64,000 nucleotides of DNA from Rhodococcus rhodnii (GCA_000720375.1 JOAA01000001.1:372001-436000), one strand, 5' to 3'. Positions 8,478 through 16,623 are shown, counted from the stretch's first letter. Made by a program: numbers and translations. The notes: generated by a model from the sequence alone, not told the origin.

Positions 8478-9355
8478 CTTTGGACCGCCAGTTCGATCCG
8501 GGTGAACGAGTACGGCGGCCACGGCCCGGTCGTGTGCACGGTCGCGCCCAGTCGTTCCAGCGGTTCGGAAAGCCGGGTGACGCTGTCCCGGAATGACGCC
8601 TCATTGTCCTGCGGGACAAGGTAAGCGGCGTCGAGCAAGGTATGCGGCCGTTGTTCCCGGCATGCCGACTCGGTGGCGTGACAGCTGAGCTTGGCGTGCA
8701 TCGTCTGCGCCGCTTTGGCCTGATCCCGGTCCCGGGACAACGCGGTTTGCCGATGCCGCAGGTATTCCGTGCCGGACAGCCCATCGGCCGGTGCTTCCGG
8801 CTGGGCGGCGCACTCGACCCGCACGCCCCACTCGCGGTGGCCCGCGACACGGTCGAGCCAGGTCAACGCCTCCTCGCGGCGCTCACGCAGCAGTTCCAAC
8901 GCCGCTTGCTCACCGGTCACGACCGTGCCGAACCGCAGCGGTAGCACGGGTTCGTGCTCGAACACGGCACGCACAACGGCGTCATGTTCCCGTGCGAGCG
9001 TCGCCAACGCGCTGTCTTCCACTGGATCGGTGTCCAGGTTGGTGAACTGCGCGAGGTCGACATCGGCGACCACAGCGCCGATTCCATTGTGGGCGATCAA
9101 CCTCGGCTCGGCGGCTGTGCGCAGCGCGGGCAGTTCGATCTCGCTGTCGCGAGTGATCGCGTAGACGCACAAGCCTTTCTCGACGCCCTCCAGCTGCGCG
9201 GACGGCGGCCGGTACGGCTTGACCGCCTCGGTGATCATGGCACTGACCAGCTGTTCGGACAGGGCCTCGACCGCTTTCGACCTGGCCAGCCGCAAGGCTT
9301 CGGCGAGGATCTGCGGCGCGTGCTGCCGGGCGAGCAGGTCGATCTCGGCGCTCAC
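8474..9355 (-). CDS. gvpF: Gas vesicle protein GvpF/GvpL with an N-terminal extension
   Basis: A 293-residue protein. Residues about 60-293 are GvpF/L: GLCVYAITRDSEIELPALRT, VLPLRFGTVV, REWGVRVECA and the terminal TGPWPPYSFTRIEL. The first 58 residues (MSAEIDLLARQHAPQILAEA onward) are a predicted amphipathic helical segment that I do not recognise from other GvpF proteins and that is not GvpG. The product is presumably a nucleation or chaperone factor of the vesicle. It has 4-bp overlaps on both sides. Confidence 0.87.
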   Translation of the reverse strand: MSAEIDLLARQHAPQILAEALRLARSKAVEALSEQLVSAMITEAVKPYRPPSAQLEGVEKGLCVYAITRDSEIELPALRTAAEPRLIAHNGIGAVVADVDLAQFTNLDTDPVEDSALATLAREHDAVVRAVFEHEPVLPLRFGTVVTGEQAALELLRERREEALTWLDRVAGHREWGVRVECAAQPEAPADGLSGTEYLRHRQTALSRDRDQAKAAQTMHAKLSCHATESACREQRPHTLLDAAYLVPQDNEASFRDSVTRLSEPLERLGATVHTTGPWPPYSFTRIELAVQR

Positions 9356-9648
9356 GACACACCGTCCGACGCCAGCGCGCGCTCCAATTCGGCCACCCTG
9401 CCGCGCAGTTGTTCCAGCTCAGCGGTGGGTTGGACGCTTTTCGGCGCGAAGAACGGATCGCCTGTCCACCAGTCCATGCCCAACTCCTTGGCGGTGGACG
9501 CGGACGCGATGAACAGACGCAGCCGCAGCGTCAGCAGTTCGATGTCGACGACGTTGACGGCGATGTCCCCGACGATGACGACGCCCTTGTCCAGCACGCG
9601 TTCCAGGACATCGGCGAGCGTACTCGGACTGTTCTCCACAGTGGACAT
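9352..9648 (-). CDS. gvpJ: Gas vesicle protein GvpJ-like
   Basis: A 98-residue GvpA-superfamily protein with core TLADVLERVLDKGVVIVGDI, then AVNVVDIELLTLRLRLFIAS and the AKELGMDWWTGDP motif seen in the GvpJ/GvpM group rather than in main GvpA. The C-terminal end is a short Leu/Glu heptad segment that could coil. It lies directly after gvpO, where Streptomyces clusters normally place gvpA, so naming by position and naming by sequence disagree; I follow sequence. Confidence 0.82.
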   Translation of the reverse strand: MSTVENSPSTLADVLERVLDKGVVIVGDIAVNVVDIELLTLRLRLFIASASTAKELGMDWWTGDPFFAPKSVQPTAELEQLRGRVAELERALASDGVS

Positions 9649-9654
9649 ACCTGC

Positions 9655-9972
9655 CTATATGTCAGTAGTGCCACGCGTATAGCGCCGGAGCCGTTCACAG
9701 GACACCAGTGCGCCGCCCTTGTCGACGTCGACGCGATACGTGGCCAGCACGCTGGTGCTGGCCGGGATTCGTTCCAGCTCAACCACATCGATCAGCACCG
9801 ACCAGCCGTCCGGCGTTGCCCGTACGCCGGTGACTCCGTCCGGCTGACGCCCGGTGATCTGACTGAATTGTTCGGCTGCCAGGTTGATCGCGGTGACCGC
9901 CGTCAGGGTGGGCGGCGATCCCGGCGAGCTCTCGGATGACGGATTCGGTTCATCAGACGATCGCACATTCAT
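9655..9972 (-). CDS. gvpO: Gas vesicle protein GvpO
   Basis: A 105-residue GvpO: an acidic Ser/Pro-rich N terminus (about 20 residues), then the conserved domain AAEQFSQITGRQPDGVTGVR, GWSVLIDVVELERIPAS, VLATYRVDVD and LRRYTRG. GvpO is the usual first gene of actinobacterial gas vesicle clusters, as here. Its role is not settled and it may be regulatory. It is followed at 6 bp by the gvpJ-like gene. The upstream 9973-10250 gap separates it from a divergent AraC-type regulator. Confidence 0.85.
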   Translation of the reverse strand: MNVRSSDEPNPSSESSPGSPPTLTAVTAINLAAEQFSQITGRQPDGVTGVRATPDGWSVLIDVVELERIPASTSVLATYRVDVDKGGALVSCERLRRYTRGTTDI

Positions 9973-10017
9973 CGCGTTCGTGATCGGTCAGCGAGCACCC
10001 GCGTTACCGCGTTCCGC

Positions 10018-10061
10018 CGACAACTCCCCAACGGCTGGCATGCCGATTACGTGAGTTGTCG
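10018..10061. promoter_or_regulatory. 9-bp perfect inverted repeat upstream of gvpO
   Basis: CGACAACTC (10018-10026) and GAGTTGTCG (10053-10061) are perfect inverted copies separated by 26 bp, in the 278-bp gap between gvpO and the divergent AraC gene. The spacing suggests a two-site operator rather than a simple hairpin. Which regulator binds, if any, is unknown. I see no gene in this gap. Confidence 0.35.
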
Positions 10062-10250
10062 CAGTGCGCGGACCCTGCTGGCGGAGTGCCAGTACGGCCG
10101 TTTCCGTAAAACTCGACTACTGGGCGTATTCAATTACAAGTGGGTAACTCAGTCACATCAGCTGACCATCGAGGGTTGAAACGGCCGAAGATGGGACGAA
10201 TACGAAGTGCTCCTATCGGGTGATATACGTAAACCCGACCGGGGGTGACC

Positions 10251-11282
10251 ATGATCCTGTTCGAAGGCCAGGACGTCGAAGAAGTACACGAAGTGGTGAG
10301 TACTCACTTCGCTCCGCACCGGCTGCGCGTCATCGAGGACCGGGAACTCAATGGCCGGTTCGTCACATCCCATGTCGGCCCGGTCTCCGTCTTCACGCTC
10401 GGTTACGGCGCGACCGTCGAAGTCCGGCCAGGCGAACTGCCGGACATCTACAACATCCATGTCCCGCTGACCGGGTACGGAACCCTATGGGTGGACGGGC
10501 GTCAGGTCGCCACGGCGAACAGCATGGTCGGTCCTGGGCAGCGACTGGACATGCGGTGGAGTGCGGACAGTGACACGTTGATCCTGCGGATCGTGCGCGA
10601 GGCGATCGACGACGCGCTTGCCAAGCGACTCGGCGAAACCCCAGCCACGCCAATCCATTTCGACGCCGACATGCACGAAGCCACGGCGGGCTCATGGCTT
10701 GCCGCCGCGCGGATCTTCGGCGAAAGCGCGGCCGAGGGCTTGTTCACCCAATCCCCTTTGGCGGCAGCGCACTTCGAGCAGCTGTTGCTGCAAGGCCTGC
10801 TGGACAGTCAGCCGCACACGTTGACCGATCAGCTGACCGAGTCAGGAAACATCGATCTGCCAGCGGTTCTGCGGCGGGCGATGGCGTTCTGCGAGGAGCG
10901 GGCGGGCGATCCCGTTTCCATCGCCGACATCGCCATCGCCGCGCACACGGGCGTCCGGTCGTTGCAGCGGTTGTTCAAGACGCGGCTGCAGATGACGCCG
11001 CTCGAGTACCTCCAACGAGTCCGCCTCGACCGCGCGCACCAAGACTTACGGACAGCGCGGGGAACCGTTGCCGAGGTGGCGATGCGCTGGGGCTTCACGC
11101 ACCTCGGCCGGTTCTCCGCCCTGTACCGCAAGGCCTACGGACAAACCCCCAGTGAAACTGTCCGTAGGTCAACTCACGGAGAGCAGGCTGGCTCCCCGGG
11201 AGGACAACTTGTGCACCGCGGCTCCGTTGGCGCGATGGGTGATCACGAGTCCGGCGTCCCGCAGGACAGTGGCGTGCTGTGA
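10251..11282 (+). CDS. AraC-family transcriptional regulator
   Basis: A 343-residue regulator with an N-terminal AraC-binding-like domain (residues about 40-190, for example IYNIHVPLTGYGTLWVDG) and two C-terminal helix-turn-helices: DPVSIADIAIAAHTGVRSLQ with RLFKTRLQMTPLEYLQ, then VAEVAMRWGFTHLGRFSALY with RKAYGQTPSE. The ATG at 10251 has GGGGG about 5 nt upstream; a GTG two codons earlier is the alternative. After the AraC domain a tail of about 40 residues is unrelated to the family, because the frame runs 114 bp into the 3' end of the convergent regulator gene. It is divergent from the gas vesicle operon and could control it, but that is inference. Confidence 0.85.
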   Translation: MILFEGQDVEEVHEVVSTHFAPHRLRVIEDRELNGRFVTSHVGPVSVFTLGYGATVEVRPGELPDIYNIHVPLTGYGTLWVDGRQVATANSMVGPGQRLDMRWSADSDTLILRIVREAIDDALAKRLGETPATPIHFDADMHEATAGSWLAAARIFGESAAEGLFTQSPLAAAHFEQLLLQGLLDSQPHTLTDQLTESGNIDLPAVLRRAMAFCEERAGDPVSIADIAIAAHTGVRSLQRLFKTRLQMTPLEYLQRVRLDRAHQDLRTARGTVAEVAMRWGFTHLGRFSALYRKAYGQTPSETVRRSTHGEQAGSPGGQLVHRGSVGAMGDHESGVPQDSGVL

Positions 11283-12152
11283 CGCGCCCGCGACGGAGAT
11301 GCCGATCGCCCTGGCCAGCTCGGAAGTGTTGACCCGCGGTGCCTCGGCGATCGTGCGCAGCACGTTCGCCCTGGTCCGGCCGAGCAGTGCGATCAGGGAT
11401 TCCGGCCGCGGCTCGGATCGCTGCGACGTGACCGGCCCGCACCAGCCGAGTTCCCGCTCAACGGGATAGACCAGCACCGGCTGACGCTCGGGGTCGGCCA
11501 GCGTGATCGGGCCCTGCCAGCAGAAGAACGACGGCATCAACGTCAGGCCACGGGCTGCCAAATGGATTTCGTGGTCGACAGGATAGTCGATTTCCAGCAC
11601 AGGTGCACGCCATTTCATCGACGGGTGCAGCATCGTGAGCATGCTTTCGATGCCGCAATCCGTTGTCAGCTCGGCGCGTTTGTTGCGGTCGGCGCGGACA
11701 TGCGAACGAATTGTCTGCCAATGCGGCTGCAGAACGTCCTCGTGATAACGCCGGATGCTGTTCGCGAGCTGGCGCATGGCGTTCGCGTCGCCGTCGGCGA
11801 TTCCGACCACCCACGTCGGCAGCTTGGTTTCGGCGGCCAGCAGCTGGATGTCCCCGCGCAGCACGGTTTTGCTGGTACTGAGCAGGCTTTCCAGCGCGGT
11901 GTCGAGATCGGTGGTGTCCACCGCGGGGGTCAGGAAGTCCGGTGAATATCCCTTCGGTGGTGCCAGTGTCGCGAGAATCGCAGCCGACGGCCGCATTGCC
12001 ACACGCGCCTGCCGGCGCCAGTTCTCGAACATCAACGAACCGCTACTGCCCTGCAACAAATGCATGCTCAACAGCACTTCCCACAGCGGATGCGGTTCGG
12101 CACGAACCCGGATTCGGGCCAGATCGTCCGCGGTGAAATGGATGCGCAGCAC
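11169..12152 (-). CDS. ArsR-type winged-helix regulator with a large N-terminal domain (DUF5937-like)
   Basis: A 327-residue protein. The first 230 residues (VLRIHFTADDLARIRVRAEP, HPLWEVLLSMHLLQG) match the N-terminal domain of actinobacterial regulators annotated DUF5937. Residues about 245-325 form an ArsR-like winged helix (ALLGRTRANVLRTIAEAPRV, SELARAIGISVAGASQHATV, LRDAGLVITHRANGAAVHKL). The start is GTG at 12152, preceded by GGGGGA four bases upstream; an in-frame ATG at 12242 lacks a ribosome site and would add unrelated residues. It overlaps the 3' end of the AraC gene. Confidence 0.82.
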   Translation of the reverse strand: MLRIHFTADDLARIRVRAEPHPLWEVLLSMHLLQGSSGSLMFENWRRQARVAMRPSAAILATLAPPKGYSPDFLTPAVDTTDLDTALESLLSTSKTVLRGDIQLLAAETKLPTWVVGIADGDANAMRQLANSIRRYHEDVLQPHWQTIRSHVRADRNKRAELTTDCGIESMLTMLHPSMKWRAPVLEIDYPVDHEIHLAARGLTLMPSFFCWQGPITLADPERQPVLVYPVERELGWCGPVTSQRSEPRPESLIALLGRTRANVLRTIAEAPRVNTSELARAIGISVAGASQHATVLRDAGLVITHRANGAAVHKLSSRGASLLSVS

Positions 12153-12232
12153 TCGTCCCCCTGCAACCAAGATCGGTGCGCCGGCACCCCCCGTGCCGGC
12201 CAAGGCAAACGATAGCCATCGGCGAATGCCAT

Positions 12233-12277
12233 GGATATCCACTGGACGACAACCTCGCTGTCGTTGTGTGGATATCC
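12233..12277. promoter_or_regulatory. Nested inverted repeat upstream of the ArsR-like gene
   Basis: GGATATCCAC (12233-12242) and GTGGATATCC (12268-12277) are perfect inverted copies; each contains the self-complementary GGATATCC. Between them ACGACA and TGTCGT form a second, inner pair. It lies about 80 bp upstream of the ArsR-like start, and the symmetrical layout suggests an operator, possibly autoregulatory. It could instead fold as an RNA hairpin in the leader. Confidence 0.45.
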
Positions 12278-12381
12278 GTCTGGAATCGCCGGGCCGGGCA
12301 ACCCTCTCATGATCAGCTCATCGGACGCATCAGCCTTCACGTATCCCTGAAAACCGCGAGCCGATCATCCGATGTCTCCGC

Positions 12382-12433
12382 TTGACCTAGATACCCCCTA
12401 GCCGTATGTTGCTCGCATACCGGTAAGGGGTAT
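12382..12433 (+). promoter_or_regulatory. Promoter with overlapping inverted repeats for the alpha/beta hydrolase gene
   Basis: TTGACC (12382-12387) and TATGTT (12405-12410) are 17 bp apart, a good primary-sigma promoter pointing at the hydrolase gene. Overlapping it are ATACCCC (12391-12397) with GGGGTAT (12427-12433) and an inner GTATG/CATAC pair. A repressor bound there would cover the -10 box. The C-tract/G-tract half-sites recall CsoR/FrmR-type operators, but no such gene is in view. Confidence 0.5.
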
Positions 12434-12451
12434 CCACACGGGAGGTTACCG

Positions 12452-13255
12452 ATGACCGACGACCGCTACTTGACCCGCGACGGCGCCACAATCGCCTACC
12501 AGTACACCGGTAGCGGCACGCCACTCGGCTACGCGCACGGCGTGTTCCTCAGCCGAGATGCCGTGCGGCGCATGGAGTTATTCGATTTCGACACCTTGTC
12601 GGCGGGGCGCGGCCTGATCACCTACGACCAACGCGGCCACGGCCAGTCCACCGGCCGCCCGGTCGTGACCGACTACACCTTCGCCAACGTCGCACTGGAT
12701 CTGCTCGGGGTGCTGGACGCGGCCGGTGTCGACGAACCGATCGACTTCGCCGGATCATCGTGGGGCGCCGCGGCCGCCCTGCACGCGGCAGTGATCGAGC
12801 CCGCGCGGTTCCGCAGCCTTGTCCTGATCATCCCGCCGGTGGCCTGGGAGGACGGCCCGGTGCAGGCCCGGCAGTGGTACTCCGACACCGCGGACGAGAT
12901 CGAGCGGGTTGGCGGACCGGCGTGGCGCAAGGCATGGGCGAACGCCGATCCGTTGCCGATCTTCGCCGACTACCCCAAGTTCGACCTGACACCCGAGGTG
13001 CCCGACGAGCTGTTGCCGTCCGTGCTGCGCGGAATCGGCCAGTCCGACCTGCCACCGCAGGAACTCGTCGGCGAGTTGCGGATGCCGAGCTTGATCATGA
13101 CGTGGGAAACCGATCCCCTGCACCCAGCCGAGACCGCGCAACGGTTGCACGAACTGATCCCGGCGTCACAGCTGCACATCGCGGCCTCGGTGCCGGAGAT
13201 TCAGACGTGGACCGCGCGGACGGCCGAGTTCCTTAGTCTTCGCGAACGATCGTGA
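12452..13255 (+). CDS. Alpha/beta hydrolase
   Basis: A 267-residue alpha/beta-hydrolase-fold enzyme. Motifs are the oxyanion region YAHGVFLSRDAV, the conserved ITYDQRGHGQSTGRP and the nucleophile elbow FAGSSWGAAAA (Ser of GxSxG). The late acid/His region (MTWETDPLHPAETAQRLHEL) is degenerate: no clear catalytic His follows, and the family's final histidine may have shifted to QLHIAA. The substrate is unknown. GGAGG precedes the ATG. Its 3' end overlaps the convergent rclA gene by 23 bp. Confidence 0.82.
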   Translation: MTDDRYLTRDGATIAYQYTGSGTPLGYAHGVFLSRDAVRRMELFDFDTLSAGRGLITYDQRGHGQSTGRPVVTDYTFANVALDLLGVLDAAGVDEPIDFAGSSWGAAAALHAAVIEPARFRSLVLIIPPVAWEDGPVQARQWYSDTADEIERVGGPAWRKAWANADPLPIFADYPKFDLTPEVPDELLPSVLRGIGQSDLPPQELVGELRMPSLIMTWETDPLHPAETAQRLHELIPASQLHIAASVPEIQTWTARTAEFLSLRERS

Positions 13256-14624
13256 ACAGGACTTCGTTGAACGCCTCGGTCGAGCTCGGGTGCGTGTAGA
13301 CGGCGTCGCGCAACTGCGTTGCTTTCACTCCGTTGCGGATGGCCAAGGCGACCGTGTTGATCAGTTCCTGCGCGTCGACGCTCAGCAAAGCGGCGCCGAG
13401 GATTTCGTCGGTGTCCGCGTCGAGCACGAACTTCATCACGCCACGCGTCTCCTCGACGACGTACGCCCTCGGCATCGCGACGATTTCGGCGACCGGCTCG
13501 CTGGCGATCTTCAGTCGATACCCCGCCGCGCGGGCTTCCCGCTCGGTCAAGCCGACGGTCGCCAACGGCGGGGTCATGAAGAGCGTGTGCGGGATCGCGA
13601 CCCGGTCGGCTGTCGACCGTTTGCCCTCGCCGAGCAATTGGTCAAGCACGATCCGACTGTCGTCCAACGAGATGTACGTGAACTGCGGACCGCCGTTGAC
13701 ATCGCCGAGCGCGAAGATGTGCGGCTGGCTCGTGCGCAGGTACTCGTCAACCTCGACAGCGCCGCGCTCGGTGACGCGAACACCCGCCGCCTCAAGGTCA
13801 AGCCCGTCGGTTGCCGGGGCACGGCCGGACGCCGCGAGAACCGCGTTCGCCTCGGTGGTGAATTCCCGACCGTCCTTTTCGTACACGACGATCGCCGTGG
13901 TCTCCCCGTCGCGGATCTCCTTGACGGTCGCGCCCGCGACGATGTCGATGCCCTCGCCGGCCAGGATCGCCTCGGCCACCGCGGCGACGTCGTCGTCCTC
14001 GGCCCGCAGGATCTTCGGCTTGCTCTCGAACATCGTCACCTGCGAGCCGAACTGCCGGTAGATCGAGGCGAACTCGATGCCGAGGTACCCGCCGCCGACG
14101 ATCGCCAGCCGTTTCGGCAGGCTCGGCTCACGGATGAGGTCGGTGCTGGTCACGGTGTACTTACTGGCCGCGAGGCCGGGAATGTCCGGGATGATCGGCG
14201 TGGAGCCGGTGTTGATCAGGATGTACTCGGCGGTGACCGTGACGCGGTCCTCGCCGGTGCCGACAATGACGGTGTGTGCGTCGGTGAACCTGGCTTTGCC
14301 GGTGATCACGGTGACCGTGTCGGCGTTGTTGAGGGCATCGTAGTTGCCCGCACGGAACGTGCTCGTCAAGGCTTGGACCTCGCTCACCGCGCGCTCGTAC
14401 CACTCCGGCGCCGAGTCAAGCGTGTGGCGCTTGTGCGAATGGTGCACGAGGGCCTTTGTCGGGACACAGCCGACATTCGGGCAAGTGCCGCCGTACATCT
14501 GGTCGGACTGCTCGATCAGCACGACCCGTTTGCCGCGGCGGCCCAATTCCGCCGCCGCCGTCTTGCCGCCCTTGCCAAATCCGATCACGAGCACGTCAGC
14601 GCGCAGAGTGTCAGCCATGGACAC
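13233..14624 (-). CDS. rclA: RclA-like flavin disulfide reductase (reactive chlorine stress)
   Basis: A 463-residue pyridine nucleotide-disulfide oxidoreductase with FAD-binding VLVIGFGKGGKTAAAELG, redox disulfide Cys48/Cys53 in MYGGTCPNVGCVPTKALVHH, NAD(P)-binding LAIVGGGYLGIEFASIYRQF, FAD-site IFALGDVNGGPQFTYISLDD and a C-terminal HPS segment (YTHPSSTEAFNEV). MYGGTC, QFTYISLDD and LLGEGKRST are features of Escherichia coli RclA, a Cu(II) reductase protective against hypochlorous acid; mercuric reductase and lipoamide dehydrogenase differ there. Start may be GTG 14624 or ATG 14618. A divergent RclR-like regulator supports the call. Confidence 0.88.
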   Translation of the reverse strand: MSMADTLRADVLVIGFGKGGKTAAAELGRRGKRVVLIEQSDQMYGGTCPNVGCVPTKALVHHSHKRHTLDSAPEWYERAVSEVQALTSTFRAGNYDALNNADTVTVITGKARFTDAHTVIVGTGEDRVTVTAEYILINTGSTPIIPDIPGLAASKYTVTSTDLIREPSLPKRLAIVGGGYLGIEFASIYRQFGSQVTMFESKPKILRAEDDDVAAVAEAILAGEGIDIVAGATVKEIRDGETTAIVVYEKDGREFTTEANAVLAASGRAPATDGLDLEAAGVRVTERGAVEVDEYLRTSQPHIFALGDVNGGPQFTYISLDDSRIVLDQLLGEGKRSTADRVAIPHTLFMTPPLATVGLTEREARAAGYRLKIASEPVAEIVAMPRAYVVEETRGVMKFVLDADTDEILGAALLSVDAQELINTVALAIRNGVKATQLRDAVYTHPSSTEAFNEVLFTIVRED

Positions 14625-14691
14625 ATCTCAGTCCCGTAGGATTGAGCCGACAAGACTGTTTGATCTCACTTTCCCACGCGAGCGTCTCATC

Positions 14692-15606
14692 ATGGATACG
14701 GTCAGCCGCCTCATCTGCCTCGCCCGCCTGCTGGCGGCCGTGGACAAACGCTGCCTGCTCGGCCGCACGACCGTGATGGACGTCCCCGCGGCCGGCGAAG
14801 GCAAAGCGTCCTTCCACGTCCTGCTCGACGGCGAGTGCACAGTCGACCTGCCGACGCGGCAGATCGTCCTCAAAGCCGGTGACGCGCTGGTGCTGCCGAA
14901 CGGCGAGCCGCACCGGGTCCGCACCAACGGCCCGGGCCGTCCACATGGAACGGTCGAAACGCCGGGTGCGTCGTTCGACACGATCCGCAGCAGCCACGCC
15001 GAGGACGGCGTTATCGACCTGTTCTGCGGCCACTACCACTTCGGCTCCGGCGCGGGCGCCATCCTGTTTCGTACCCTGCCCGATCCGTTGCACGTGAACT
15101 TCGCCGCGTCGGACGTCGTGGAGATGCTGACCACGATCATGCGCCGCGAAGCCATCGACGCCGGGACAGGCACCGCGATCGTGCTCAGCGCCCTCTCCAG
15201 TGCCCTGCTGGCGATGATGCTCCGCCGGTCCGGCGCCTCAGTTCCACTGTGGACGGCGGTGGACGACCCGCGGATCCGTGCCGTGATCGACGAAGTGGTG
15301 CTCGCGCCCGGCGACGACTGGCCGATCGCCCGGCTCGCCAAGACCGCGTCGATGTCGCGGGCCACCTTCATCCGGCACTTCACCCGGACCACCGGGATGA
15401 CGGTCGGCGCGTTCCTCACGCACGTCCGGTTGATGATGGCCGCGGAATCGCTCAGCAGCACCGATCTCACCGTCGCCGCGATCGCCGGACAGGTCGGCTA
15501 CAAGTCCGAATCCGCGTTCAGCCGTGCCTTCCGCGAAGCCACCGGGCAGACCCCGGCGAAGTTCCGCCGGTCAGCCGGTTCGCACGTCGTCGAGCCACAT
15601 CTGTAG
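14692..15606 (+). CDS. rclR: RclR-like AraC-family regulator
   Basis: A 304-residue AraC regulator with an N-terminal cupin-6-type sensor (LDGECTVDLPTRQIVLKAGD, ALVLPNGEPHRVRTN, then DLFCGHYHF) and a C-terminal double HTH (WPIARLAKTASMSRATFIRH, VAAIAGQVGYKSESAFSRAF, TGQTPAKFRR). The architecture and the opening MDTVSRL resemble E. coli RclR, which senses hypochlorite through two cysteines in its sensor domain; here cysteines occur at CLLGR, GECTV and LFCGHYHF. It is divergent from rclA across a 67-bp gap that must hold both promoters. The frame is open upstream, but the ATG at 14692 starts the family sequence. Confidence 0.85.
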   Translation: MDTVSRLICLARLLAAVDKRCLLGRTTVMDVPAAGEGKASFHVLLDGECTVDLPTRQIVLKAGDALVLPNGEPHRVRTNGPGRPHGTVETPGASFDTIRSSHAEDGVIDLFCGHYHFGSGAGAILFRTLPDPLHVNFAASDVVEMLTTIMRREAIDAGTGTAIVLSALSSALLAMMLRRSGASVPLWTAVDDPRIRAVIDEVVLAPGDDWPIARLAKTASMSRATFIRHFTRTTGMTVGAFLTHVRLMMAAESLSSTDLTVAAIAGQVGYKSESAFSRAFREATGQTPAKFRRSAGSHVVEPHL

Positions 15607-16014
15607 GGCGGCGCGGCTCTCACGCAAGGTTCGCGCGGGCTCGCCGAGACCGGTGTGCGAGTGGCCGTGGCGTGGCGCGTTGGGGCTCCAGAACTTGGAG
15701 AACGCCAGCTTGATGCAGTCCTCGACGGTGGTGGCGTGGTAGAGCAGCAGTTCGGCGACGCGTTCCTGCAGCGAACCCGGTTCGCAGCCGAGATCCTTGG
15801 CTTCCCGGTGCAGCCTGGCGTATTCGCTGACGATCCTGCCGCCGCGGCGGGCGACGTCGGCGGGCGGCGAGCCGGCCCGGCAGCACTCGGCGATGGTCTC
15901 TTCCGCGTTGGGCTGCGCCCGAATACCTTGATCAACAAGATCGATCAAGGCCGCCAACCGGTTGGCCAGGTCGTTGGGCGGTTCGATCGCCCTGGCCTTC
16001 CGCCACATCCCCAT
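15571..16014 (-). CDS. Hypothetical protein, soluble and mostly helical
   Basis: A 147-residue protein I do not recognise. It is predicted mostly helical with no signal peptide or membrane segment. Notable parts are a Cys-Cys pair (AECCRAGSPPADVARRGGRI), LGCEPGSLQERVAELLLYHA, and a His-rich NAPRHGHSHTGL segment near the C terminus. The ATG at 16014 is preferred to a GTG at 16029 because GGAGG stands 6 nt before it. Its 3' end overlaps rclR by 36 bp. Codon use is normal for the region, supporting a real gene. Confidence 0.65.
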   Translation of the reverse strand: MGMWRKARAIEPPNDLANRLAALIDLVDQGIRAQPNAEETIAECCRAGSPPADVARRGGRIVSEYARLHREAKDLGCEPGSLQERVAELLLYHATTVEDCIKLAFSKFWSPNAPRHGHSHTGLGEPARTLRESRAALQMWLDDVRTG

Positions 16015-16086
16015 GGCCACCTCCACCACCGACGTTGGTGCATGGATGACTCACACTAGCTGGAACCTGGAGCTCTCGGCAGTTGT

Positions 16087-16590
16087 ATGACGGGCATGAG
16101 GCTCCTGGTGATCCTGCTGTTCCTCGCTGGGTGTGCGGTGCCGTCGGCGCAACCGGCGCCGAGACAAGCCGATGGCACGGTCGTCAGCGGCTGCGCCATG
16201 CGGGTCCGTGACACGTTCGAACCCGGGTTGTCCGGTCGTGCGGTCGCAGTCGGGCCTATCGCGTTCGTGACGTTCGGCGTCCACGAGCCACGGGCGCCGA
16301 GGGAGGGTGCGCTGGGCAATTTCAAGGTGCAGATCCAGCTGGACGCGGACCAGAAAGCGACCGTCAAGCTGGCCACAGCGGCCGCGGCGCTGTTGTTCGA
16401 CCGGAGCGTCCTGCGTGACGACAACGCCTACTTGCTCACTGAAGGCGCCGCCCAAGTCCGGTTCGAGACGTGCCCGGGCACCACGACCACGTTCGTCGGC
16501 GCGGTGATCACCACCGGCCCCACCGAGATCCCCGTCGATGTCACGGCCGGTGGCGAGACCAGGCGGATCCAGCTCAGCGCCAGGACTTGA
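16087..16590 (+). CDS. Small putative lipoprotein of unknown function
   Basis: A 167-residue protein with a short lipoprotein signal (MTGMRLLVILLFLAGC, lipobox LAGC). The mature part is Thr/Val/Ala-rich, looks beta-rich and has two further cysteines (SGCAMRVR and FETCPGT) that could pair. It has no domain I recognise. It probably sits on the outer face of the membrane. The start could also be the ATG three codons later (MRLLVILL). It ends just upstream of the MerR gene, whose promoter overlaps its stop. Confidence 0.7.
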   Translation: MTGMRLLVILLFLAGCAVPSAQPAPRQADGTVVSGCAMRVRDTFEPGLSGRAVAVGPIAFVTFGVHEPRAPREGALGNFKVQIQLDADQKATVKLATAAAALLFDRSVLRDDNAYLLTEGAAQVRFETCPGTTTTFVGAVITTGPTEIPVDVTAGGETRRIQLSART

Positions 16591-16617
16591 CCTTGCCGCG
16601 GCGTCAACGTTTTAACT
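16587..16617 (+). promoter_or_regulatory. MerR-type promoter with 19-bp spacer, likely leaderless
   Basis: TTGACC (16587-16592) and TTAACT (16612-16617) are separated by 19 bp, the long spacer typical of MerR-controlled promoters. TTGAC and GTCAA (16602-16606) form an inverted pair around the palindrome GCCGCGGC. The predicted transcript start falls on or next to the MerR gene's ATG at 16624, which would make the mRNA leaderless and the gene autoregulated. Confidence 0.45.
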
Positions 16618-16623
16618 GGACGC

